64,000 bases of DNA. It comes from Syngnathus acus (taxonomy: Eukaryota > Chordata > Actinopteri > Syngnathiformes > Syngnathidae). The stretch spans positions 9,696,884 to 9,760,883 of the forward strand of contig NC_051087.1 in NCBI RefSeq assembly GCF_901709675.1, written 5' to 3'. This document shows positions 30,565-40,598 of the stretch, one piece after another. The notes under the pieces were generated by a model. That model was given only the letters and a program-made list of their open reading frames with translations. It did not search any database and was not told where the DNA came from. Every line of letters starts with the position of its first letter. The first letter of the stretch is position 1. Position numbers and translations under genes: made by a program.

Positions 30565-32512
30565 CTTTGTTACTACCCGAGAGGATGGCGATCAGCGCTC
30601 ATTCGCTTGAGTCTCCAAATAAGCTAAGTATCTCCTTACTGTACAACATCCAGTAATTGCAGAACAATCCATTCCACTTAGAAAATGAACACCTGACTAG
30701 TAAATGCCTCAGAGGTCTGGTTTGTGACTGCGTATTGATGTAAAGTAATAGCCTGCATATTCATACTTCACTTGTAAACCTCAATTATTTGCTTTAATTG
30801 TACCTATTTGTGGTTTTGTATATTTTTGTGCTTTGTATTATGAGCGTAGAGGCTAAAACTTGACTCCAAAGCCTAGCTTCTTTGTATTCTTTATTTTGAA
30901 GGGTAACCCGAGTTAAGCACCCTGTAAAGCAGATTTACGGATTTTTTTTTTTCCCAATACATTATTCTTGTTTGAAAAACTGAGACGTACGTCACACAGT
31001 TGTGGAGGATCTAGATATTGTAGTTATCGATCACGTGATTGGTATTTGATTGTCTGCCATAATGGAGGTCAATATTCGAAGGATAGCAGATAGCCAATTT
31101 TTACAACATTCATGGTTTATTCATGATCTGAATCACTTATTGAAGTTTTTGTTTTTTCTGTATTGCCCTAATCTGTTAATATCAAAGATCTATGTAAAAG
31201 CTCCCATCATCTACGCTATGAGGAGGACTCAAAACTTGAGCGTAGAGAGAAACCTTGGATGTAGAGGTAACGACGCATGACAACAAAGCAGCCATCATAA
31301 ACAACTTTGCTCCTGACCCTCACAATTCAAATGCCTCATGGCCTATGTGCAAAGATGAGCGTAAATAAAAGTGAGAACGTTTCACTTCATAAATCGTTGA
31401 AAGCTTGGCTTACTTGCGCTAAAAGGGCATTGGCTTTACTAAACATGGTGGGAGTCGTGTTCAATTTCTGCTATGCGTGTCTGTTTAACAAAATAGTGCC
31501 ACAGCATCAATCAACTAACTGTAAGCCATTCTAAGACATGTTTTGGATAGATCTGTTACTCAAAAGCAATGAACACCTAAATCTGCCAAGGCTCTTGTTG
31601 GAGGAGAGAAAGGCTGTTGACCAATATATTGAAATGTCAACTTTTAATTGGTTTAGCTTGAATTTATTTTTCCAACTCGGAGCATTGTTTAAAGCCTTGT
31701 CCCCAGCTGACTTGCTGCAAAATTTATATTCAAAATTAAAATATTTCTACACAAAGCGGACACACAAGATGATAACATGAAAAACTCAGGCACTCCTGAC
31801 ATACATTTGAGTGTTTGGAGGCCCGGCGCGCTTGCTGATCATTCCACATCGGAGTTCAATCGTTTGAATGAAAAAGCAGCTTCAGAGTTATTTCTCAGGT
31901 GCACAGTTCAAGAAAGACTGAAGAGAGTGATCAGTCAAGCCAGTGCCATTATTCATCACAGTAATCGATGCCGATGCTTGCGGTCCGGCACAAACAGATG
32001 AATGGTAAAGCTCTGCGTGTGTGTGATCCAATTTGCCCACTCCCCCTCCCCTCTCTTGATGTCATCAAGACAAATAGGCTAATATTTGACAGCAATTTAC
32101 TTTTATGAGACTTGTGTGTCTGAGGAGAAAGCTTATGATGCGGAGTCACAGGGAGTTCCGACTTTCTCTGCAGTAGTCCGCTATTTTGACTGCGGGGGAT
32201 ATCATTCCCAGACTACTATGCTTGTAAATAGCAAATGATTTTATTCCTGCCGAGTTAACAAATGATATTAAACTCTATTTTTCCAATTACTCTTTGTATG
32301 TTGTTGCCACATATTATTAAATATTATAGATTGATGCAATGTTTTGGCCTCGTCACATTTTTGTTTCCACACAGCGTTTATGTTGGTCTGCAGATTATTG
32401 CAGCATATCCAAGTAGGAACAATGGATGTGAAAATAGTTTGGCCACTGTGTAAATCAGACATTACAACTGCTTTAGTTTTAGTTCCTTACATGTTGTTAG
32501 TCATATTTCAAC
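30565..32512. other. Intergenic gap between convergent DOK7 and LRPAP1
   Basis: About 1.9 kb containing the DOK7 3' UTR and no reading frame with recognisable similarity. An AATAAA at 31364-31369 could end DOK7 transcripts. Confidence 0.5.
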
Positions 32513-32518
32513 TTTATT
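32513..32518 (-). terminator. LRPAP1 polyadenylation signal
   Basis: On the minus strand this reads AATAAA, about 240 nt after the LRPAP1 stop codon. Confidence 0.65.
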
Positions 32519-32756
32519 GATTACATACAACAAATCTGATGATTCATTACAAAAATGCTGGTTCATAGGGGAATCTTTTTCATAGTATGTACAAAAAAAA
32601 ATTTTGTTCTGTGATTGGACAACAATTCAACACACTAATACTAAGGTAGAAAAACGAACATTGTTTTACAGTGGCTCAACTGAGTTAGTATGAGTGGGGA
32701 AGTAATACTTAGTTGAATTCATTGATTCTTCACCGGTGTTGTCACGAGCGATGGCC

Positions 32757-32825
32757 TCACAGCTCATTGTGGCCCAGACCTTCACCAGAGATTTTGTTGT
32801 GCAAGTCCTGCATGTGTTTCTTCAT
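32757..32825 (-). CDS. lrpap1: LRPAP1 exon 8: C-terminus and HNEL
   Basis: It reads MKKHMQDLHNKISGEGLGHN then EL and stop. HNEL is the KDEL-receptor-binding signal that keeps RAP in the early secretory pathway. Confidence 0.97.
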   Translation of the reverse strand: MKKHMQDLHNKISGEGLGHNEL

Positions 32826-35800
32826 CTGAAAAAAGAACACTGTCGGTTTTGAATTCTTACGAGATTTTCATTTGAACTCGACTCATGCAAGCGATTCTAA
32901 ACTTCTTAACCTGACTTGAAATACCTTGTAGCCCATCTCCCTGGTCTTCTCAGCCAGAGTGTTGTACTTCTCCTGGTTCTTCTTGATGTGCTGTTTGTCT
33001 CCTAAAGCCTCCACGTGCTGTAGCTTCTGGTGGGAAAGTTCCAGCTGCTCCTGATAGTGGCTGTGCTTCTCCACCTTGGTCTCAAAGTGATGCAGCTCCT
33101 CCTAAATTGAGAAAAGAACAACAAAAAAAGGCCATCTAGTTATGGTTTCCCTCAGAGGGTCATCATGACTGGGGAAAATGTGCCGTCACTTCTCCATAAG
33201 TTCCTTTAAAAAGTAATTGGGTGAAAAATGTTTGGAATACCTGTTACAAAATGTTCAATTTTGGTACAGGTTTTTTACCTAAATGAACGAAACAAACAGA
33301 AAATTAAGCAAAGGACATGAAGGATTTGCTTTCTGGCCTGCCGGCCTTGAGTTTGATACTTGTGCTAGAGAGAAGAAATAAATAAATTCAGCCTGATCCT
33401 GAATAGCAACTTTAATAAATATAAAACTCAACTAAATGAAATGCGGAGAGGACTCCAAGGTAAAGCTCCTGGGCCAAGGCCAAAAATGATTGGGCTGTCT
33501 GACAGCACACCTTACTGAGAAATCTTCACTAGCAACGATAATCAGAATTCAGTGGAAACATCTTCGAGGTCATGCAATTCAACCAAACCTTTCAGGAAAT
33601 GTCTTCCTCAAAAACACCCCAAAATATAGAGGTTAGGCCAATACTTACGCCAGAAGAAAGATGACTTTCGCTAATCTTGTAAGACTTCAGTGCACATCCA
33701 AACGATTAAGGCCACTCGTGTATTTTTTTGTGATGAGCCCAAAGAAGCAAACCAGAAATAGCAAAGAGGCAAAATACGATGATGCTTATAGAGCGGTTAG
33801 TGGATGTGACGTGTGGCTGTTTCGGCCACGAAGTGCGATACTGTATTGCTGATGATAAGAACAGAATGAGCTGCATTTAATCTCTTATGACAAGCAAGGG
33901 GTCTCCCTGCTAGTGCTTGTCCCTCCTTGGGCTCTTATGCAAATTAGCCACATGGCCGTCTGACATTCTTAAGTCAATAAATCTTATCCGTTGAGTTGAT
34001 TTTACAAAGGCTCAAACAATTTCTTGAATTGGAAAAATTCTAGCTGCAAACGTGTGTCCATACAAACAAATAGATGTGAGTCAGAGCAGATGTGGAGCCT
34101 ACCTTGAGAGAGTCTAGCTCATCATTGCTGAGGTTGGCTCTCTTGGCAGCCTCCCACAGTTCAATCACACGAGGCTCCCGGAATTCTACGGTGACAATCG
34201 ACACACGTGAAAACGGCATAAATGCACTGAATACAAAAGCTTGAGAGCGAAAAGAGGCAGTGAGAACGCAACAGGGAGAGACCGCGGTTGAAGTGAAAGA
34301 CTAACAGTGACTCAGCAAGCTAGAATTTGCCGACAGACTCGGTGAGAGCTGAACATAATGATAATGTGTGGGTGTTTCCCCTCACCGCTGTCCTCTGTGA
34401 AGCCCTCGTGGCTGAGCTTACGGAGGCGCGCAAAGCCTTGGTTGAGGTCGCTCATCTTCTGCTTCAGCTCCGTATGCTTCTGTTGCACCGCCTGCTCTTT
34501 GCCGTCACCCTCCAGGGGTGAGATTACATTCTTGTGGATCTCTGGGAATCGAAGGGGTACAGGTCGGGAGTCAAAGCACTTTAAAAGATGATGTGAAGAG
34601 GAGGACGTGTGATGGAAACAATGATGAAGGCAAGTGTGCTGAGGCATTTGCTCTTGCTACGAGAGATGGAGGTTACTAACGTTTAACATCAATTTGCCCT
34701 TTTCTTTATATGGCATTCATTTTGTAGAAAGGGCACGATCGGTATTGGTGAATTTATTTTGGCTGATATGATGTTGACTTCAAATTGCAACCACAATAAT
34801 AAAATGCATTGTAATGTTAATGTTGTTTATCATTATGCCCAAATAATGACATGCGTATCTGCAAAAGTGGTGGCTGGTCAACAGAGGCAAATATGGTTGG
34901 TACCCCGTTGAGTGGAAACAAAAGCCCACAGTGGTCACAGAATTAACTTGAATCTGACAAAGTAACAAAATGCAAATATATATACGTTATATTGACATAC
35001 AAGACTTTCAGTTTTCCTCTTATGGGTTAAGATCAGGAGTTAGTTATTAATATTCCTGATGCTCTTTGAGATTTCTTTGTGATAAAAGTCTGTATTATTG
35101 CTTGAACAAGATATAATGCCCAGAAAATGTTAAATATTAAGTTTGGCTTTGTACTTGATAATTTTTATTTTTTTAAAAACCCATTTCACTTGTTCTCTGA
35201 ACCATTGCTTGAGCCAGTTCTGGCAGGGCCACCACAACATGGCTTCTTGGTGACATTGATTGACCTGTTCATCTAAATGGGCAGTAGGGAGCGCTCATCT
35301 TCCAAACAGTTAAATAGTTCCCATCACTGACAACCATTTTTCCCAATGACAGAAAAATGTCAAGACCATCAATCATTTTAGACAGACGACAATACCGGAG
35401 GCAGAATTCCATAAGAGCTTTACCTCCACCGTAGAAGGAGCTCATGTTGCTCCTCCGACAGAACATGAGCGCGACACTCAGCACTAGATTAAAAACACAA
35501 TGTTGTGTTTCCAAACAAACACTGTCTGAGTATTTGTGGCAACAAACTAATTGCTACATATATCACCAAATCTCTAGTGAGAGTTACACTTGACAGTGAT
35601 ATAGAGCTTTAGGTGGCGGTGGAGGCAGCGTGGAAGCAAAAAGACTCCCTCCCAGGCAGCCTATGATTGGCTGAACATTTAAGTGCATCAGACAAGCAGA
35701 AAAGTACCTGCGGCAGGTTCATGGCACATGCTACAGTGGTGCGCTCCAACAGAAAGGTTCTGTCACAAAACGGGTGGCAAGTGTCAGTCCTAGCCAGAGG

Positions 35801-38800
35801 AGACCGGCGGCGGCTTTAAACACATTGCCGTATAATATGTCAAATAGCTAACGTGATGTCAAGGCCATGCAGTGTGAGCTGGTGGCTGTTCACGTGCGAC
35901 ACAGTATGTCACACGTGTCAAATGCAAGACCTGCGGCCCTGCATGTCATTTTATTGTTTGTAGTATCAAGCTTGCCACAATTCTTCCTTTACAAGTGCAC
36001 CGCACCCTCTGCAGTAAACTAGGGTGACCAGACGTCCTCTTTTTTCCAGATATGTCCTACCTTAGAGACCTAAGAAAATGTCCGGGGGGGATTTCAAAAT
36101 CGTCCAGTCTACACCGAGTGTTTACAAGCAATGCACGTTCACGGAGGAATTAAATAAAAAAATTCCCGTGCTTTTGCCAGGGTCGTGATCCTTATGAAGC
36201 CGAGTGCGTGACATGTAAAGCAGGCACTTGCGTGTCTGTGGCAATTAAGGTGCAAACGACCTGCAGTCACACTTCAATTCAGCCAAGCACACAAAAGCAG
36301 CGAGGCATTCTGGGCATTCATGAGCTAGTTGTCAGAGAATTTACATCCAGCCATTGTGAGTTTTGTCGATGATCATGCAAAATCAGACGTGTATCCCACA
36401 GAGTTAATGCCTGACGTGGTGGGCTTAATGGACGAGGTGGAGGCATGCGCAGTGGAGGACCGTTGCTTCCAATAAACCCACTAATCCTTGATAATGGCAT
36501 GCCTCAAAGGTCATGAACCCACTTGTACCACAGTCACAGAGAATAAACGTTTGATGAAACAAACTAATTTCATACGTTTGCAATCCAAATGGAAAGGTTT
36601 ACCAAAACTATATGTTGTCACATTCAAGTCATTCCAATCCCGTAACTTTTAGTGAACATGTAATTATTTTTTTATAATTAATTAGAAAATATGGTCAATG
36701 TTTCATCCACATATTGGGATCTTAGTAAATCTTGGCCAAAAGTGTGTGAACATAAATAAGTATGTAATACGTGTCCTTCACGTGCTTGTGAGGACGATAA
36801 TGGTTTAACGCTCACCCTCTGTCCTGCTCACAGTATCCATGAGGATGTTGTACTCATGGATCTTGTCCTTGTGGTGCTGAAACTCTCTCTTCAGGTTCAG
36901 CAGCTCGTCCTCAGTGAACTTCCCGGAGCTTTTTGCCTGCCCGACAAAACACAAATGAAACTGGCGGCAGAGCATAAAGCACATGATTGTACGTAGACAT
37001 ACTTGACGTCAAATAAATCACTGGGACATGTCATCTTCTATAACGCACAAAGGCATGGCAGTGGAATTAATGAGTATTGTACCAAATGGTTCAATGCGCA
37101 CAAATACAAGCTTACTAGTGTCAAAACCTCAAGCAAAAATTGTTTAGATTTGCCAGAGGGTTGATTAATTTGTGAGTCACTCCACATCGAGTAAGCAGCT
37201 TTGATTTTTATTCCTAGAATTTGTTCACTCTCAGACTCAACGTACACCTTTTATTATGTTTGCTGTTTTGGAACATTCATCAAATATCCCATAGATTGAG
37301 ACAGACAGGACCATTAGGCCTCAGAGCGGCACTAAAAGTTTCCAAAAGTTGTGCAGGAGAGGCTCATTGTAGCCATTAACACAGTAATGAGACATTTGAC
37401 AGATATCATATGCAAGCTAATGAGATTTCTTACCAAACAGAGCAGCTTTTGTTTGAAGCCACCCGCTTTTCAAGCTTGTAAACATATTGGAACAGACATG
37501 ATTACATTAACTTTAAGTGACTAACATTTGATATTTGCTGGCATAAGTCTGACTTGTATTAACTCCATCAAGCCTGTGACCCACTGATTTCACCAGACTG
37601 TTGCTTTCTTCAGTCAAAATGCTTTTCCAGGCCTTTACTCGAGCCTCTTTCAATTATTGTTTGTTTTTGTTGGGGGTTCTTCTCCCTTCAATCTCCTCTT
37701 TAAGAGGTAAAATGAATGTTGTATTGAGTTAAGGTCTGGTCATTGACTTGGCCAGTCATAGATCTTCCACTTGTTCACACTGCCTGCATATAAACACATA
37801 CCTTGTTCCACAGTTTATCCAGTTTGGGATCTTCAAATATATCGCCATCTCTAACGTCATGGTCCTTGAGAGAGTTGCTCTCCAGGGGTCTGGTGTCTCT
37901 TTTGCCATCCATTCCATACTTGGCCAGGATCACTATCAAGCGCAGGGAAAGCAAAACACTTCAGTTGCTAAGGGGGAGCATTGATAACTAAATAAATATA
38001 AAGCTAGTATTTGGAAGAAAAAAAAATCTTCACAGACTTGATAAAGCCTGGTTGAAATTGTGAGCCCTTAAGTGTTGCCCTACTCATACAATAACTGAAC
38101 TCCATGTTGTGGAGGAAAATCTCATGATTATTTTCATATTGCTGTTTCAATCCACAAGTCTGAAACTGATCAATTATACTTTATAAATACAGGTCAGAAT
38201 AATACACTAAATCGAATAAAGATTATAATTTCACCATGAAGCTGATTCAAGACGGCTAAATGCATGACTGTTTCTCAGAGGGATAAAAAAAAAATATATA
38301 TTGCGGCTCACAGTTGGCAGCATAAAGTATCAGCATCTTACCAAGAAGTGCTTTGCATCAACACAGTGTTGGACTTGGCTCTGTCCTCATTGTGCTGCTC
38401 CAGTAAACTGTTATTACAGCAGCTAATTCAGCACCACTTCACATGGTGTGGTAACCCATTCGTATCACTCATTAACCAGTTAGTGGCGAGAGCACACACA
38501 CATTCAGTGCCTCCAACCCTCATGGTCCCCAAACTCACAAACGATCCACTCATTTAACTTTTTATGGCTACAGGTGACTTAAAGGAGCTGCAATAACCGG
38601 CTAGTAAAACAAGCACATAGTATACGCCCCCAATACATACGGTAGGAGTGATGAAGGTCTTTTATGGTCCGCGCCTTCAGCAATGATATTTAGCCAACAC
38701 AGAAGCATTGACTCTTTTCTTTTTCCAAGGACACTGATGCAGTGCAAAGTGAAATGTGAAGTAAAGTCCAGATGGCTTCTGGACTCCACTGATGCAGGTG

Positions 38801-40357
38801 TTGATGAATTATTCACATCCCATGTCATATCACAAACTACTGACACTTCTGTCACCTAATGACGAACAGATGAGCGAGAGAAAACAGTCCAAATAACAGT
38901 TTTCAAACTAAACATGCCTGTAGCATATCATTGGTGCTGTAAACATTGTGCAGAGAATGCACTACTCACAATAAATTGGAATATTTGGCATTCAGGTGAA
39001 ATTTGAGGGTGAAAGGAAAATACACTAACTGTCTAATCTTTTGAGTAATGCCCAAGTGTTCAATGTTTCAGTTCTTTTTGCACAATTTGCTGTTCTCTAA
39101 CTATGCGCTGAGTGAAAAAATGCACAATAAGTGCTTGATCCATAAATTGAGCTCATAATATTCAAGGACATCTATGTTTATGACCCTCTCTACCCATCTC
39201 TCATATTCATCAGCAGTTTTGCAACAGAGATATATGTAACACTATAAGCTCAGTGGTCACGTCCTTCTGAGAACATCCTTGCAAAGGTGATGTACTGTTG
39301 ATCATTTTTTAGGCACCATCTCTGTCTCCAGATGTAATTAACAGCAGGTTTTGAAGTCACTCACCAATGTTTGCTGAGAAAGACAAGCTACGAAGTTGCC
39401 CCAATGAGAATCAAAACAAAGGAATATACTGTACTACTACTAAAAGTTAACCAACCATTCAGACACAAGTTGATTATTTCTGATCATAACAAACTAATCC
39501 ATGTCCTCAAAGAAAATTCAATTGACACAGAGACAGCCTCACCATTAAAGTTACGGCGGATTTGGGCCTCTTTCTCTCCGTTTTCATCCAGTCCCTCAAC
39601 CTTGAATTTCTTCCATTGCAGCTCAGCCTTCTCCTGGATTTTCAGGTCACTGTGCAGCTCAGCTTGCTTCACAGGTGACAACTTCATCTGCCAAAACACA
39701 GGAAATCATTACACTAAGTGTTAAAATGTTTGTTCCGCTAATCAAAAATGAACATTTCAATCATTACTCACTTTTATGATTCTTTATTTTTTATTTATCC
39801 TTCTTAATATTTTTGTAAGATTTGTTAACTGGTACAAACCTAAATACAAAGGAAAATGGGTTTTGATTTAAAAGATGCCAAAAGGTCCGCATAATTTGTT
39901 TCCCTTCCACTGTAGTTCATTCATTGGTCATATGAATGTTTTTTTTTTTTAAAGCACTACAGTTCATTAATTCATTATAGCATAATAGCTTAACACATCA
40001 CTTTAAGCTATATATGTTGAAGAACAAAAATTAATATTATTTTAAGGTTAGTGTATTTTACAAACTTAATACAACACATTTTTCTTTTCTTGTAGGAAAC
40101 GTTTGTTCACTACTCAAGATGCAATGTGTCATATTGGCTCGGAAGTGATTCCAACCACATAATAAATCTTTGATCGAATTGATCATACGTACCCGTAAAG
40201 CCTTGTTCCACACCTGGTTCAACTTGGATACCCTGAATTCGATCGTCTGTTCATCACCGTCGCCAGCTTTGATGGGCTCGTTTAACTCCCGAGAGTATTT
40301 CCCAGCCATCACACATACACCGAGAAAAACAACAATGAATGAAAACAGTTCTTTCAT
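32757..40357 (-). CDS. lrpap1: LRPAP1, LDL-receptor-related protein-associated protein 1 (RAP)
   Basis: RAP is an ER-resident chaperone that binds newly made LRP1, LRP2 and related receptors, blocks premature ligand binding and releases them at Golgi pH. Exons in coding order are 40357-40193, 39687-39543, 37932-37802, 36936-36816, 34541-34386, 34185-34103, 33101-32925 and 32825-32757. They give 1047 nt or 348 residues (human precursor 357). Residues 1-18 form a signal peptide with cleavage expected at VMA|GKYSRE. Three helical-bundle repeats follow, and the protein ends in HNEL, the RAP retention signal. Eight exons, all phases consistent. DOK7 and LRPAP1 converge, as in human. Confidence 0.96.
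32925..33101 (-). CDS. lrpap1: LRPAP1 exon 7: domain 3 receptor-binding helices
   Basis: It reads EELHHFETKVEKHSHYQEQL then ELSHQKLQHVEALGDKQHIK and on to REMGYK. Lysines matching human mature Lys-253, Lys-256 and Lys-270 (LDL-A module contacts) are present, as are His-257, His-259 and His-268. The residue matching His-290 is Tyr (codon 32966-32964). Confidence 0.96.
34103..34185 (-). CDS. lrpap1: LRPAP1 exon 6
   Basis: With the split codon it reads EFREPRVIELWEAAKRANLS then NDELDSLK. It matches human EFEEPRVIDLWDLAQSANLTDKEL, the start of domain 3. Confidence 0.96.
34386..34541 (-). CDS. lrpap1: LRPAP1 exon 5
   Basis: It reads EIHKNVISPLEGDGKEQAVQ, QKHTELKQKMSDLNQGFARL and RKLSHEGFTEDS. 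It aligns with human EIHENVISP...RHTELKEKLRSINQGLDRLRRVSHQGY, domain 2. Confidence 0.96.
36019..36312 (+). pseudogene. hAT transposon remnant with broken BED zinc-finger coding
   Basis: The left part starts CTAGGGTGACCAGACGTCCT, a terminal sequence typical of a vertebrate hAT family. From about 36150 one frame reads GRDPYEAECVTCKAGTCVSV then AIK. After a frameshift near 36250 another frame reads ANDLQSHFNSAKHTKAAR. Cys-x2-Cys followed by His-x5-His is the BED finger of hAT transposases. It lies in the LRPAP1 intron between exons 4 and 5 on the opposite strand. No right end was found. Confidence 0.65.
36816..36936 (-). CDS. lrpap1: LRPAP1 exon 4
   Basis: It reads AKSSGKFTEDELLNLKREFQ then HHKDKIHEYNILMDTVSRTE. 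It matches human AKTSGKFSGEELDKLWREFLHHKEKVHEYN. Confidence 0.97.
37802..37932 (-). CDS. lrpap1: LRPAP1 exon 3
   Basis: With the split Val codon it reads VILAKYGMDGKRDTRPLESN, SLKDHDVRDGDIFEDPKLDK and LWNK, the domain 1 to 2 transition of RAP. Confidence 0.97.
39543..39687 (-). CDS. lrpap1: LRPAP1 exon 2
   Basis: It reads MKLSPVKQAELHSDLKIQEK, AELQWKKFKVEGLDENGEKE and AQIRRNFN. It matches human AELHADLKIQERDELAWKKLKLDGLDEDGEKEA, domain 1. Confidence 0.97.
40193..40357 (-). CDS. lrpap1: LRPAP1 exon 1: signal peptide and start of domain 1
   Basis: It starts MKELFSFIVVFLGVCVMA, a hydrophobic signal peptide, followed by GKYSRELNEPIKAGDGDEQT and RVSKLNQVWNKALR. GKYSRE and KLNQ.W.KA are diagnostic RAP motifs. 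The ATG at 40357 has A at -3 and is the first ATG in this frame. Confidence 0.95.
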
Positions 40358-40473
40358 CTTGAATATGAACGACGCCGGGTGTCTAAAGAACAACTACAAT
40401 AAAAAGGTACGCCACTCAAGAGAGTCTTAACAGATTGACAGTTTTGTTATTGTTGTGCTTGGATGGAGTAAAA

Positions 40474-40598
40474 CACGTGACCAAAGGGAGCAGTCAGTTC
40501 CGCATTCGTTGCATTGTGGGCAAGGTAGTCTATTTACTTGGAAACGATTATGTACAGAGTGTAAATATGGCTCTTTTAAACTACAAATCCCAAGTTGC
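40474..40598 (-). promoter_or_regulatory. LRPAP1 promoter region: E-box and two ZNF143-like sites
   Basis: About 120-240 nt upstream of the LRPAP1 start lie CACGTGAC (40474-40481, an E-box of the TFE/MITF type), GCATTGTGGGCAAGGTAGTC (40511-40530) and ACTACAAATCCCAAGTTGCA (about 40580-40599). The last two resemble the ACTACAATTCCCAGCATGC element bound by ZNF143/THAP11, in opposite orientations. No TATA box is obvious. Binding is inferred from motif resemblance only. Confidence 0.4.

Noticed and set aside
33661-33852. 63-codon frame with MSPKKQTRNSKEAKYDDAYR in an LRPAP1 intron
   Set aside because: It has no recognisable family and no splice sites placing it in a gene; it might be transposon-derived, but this cannot be supported.
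40358-40393. Upstream start for LRPAP1 giving a 12-residue longer N-terminus
   Set aside because: That codon is TTG, not ATG; the ATG at 40357 gives a normal signal peptide.
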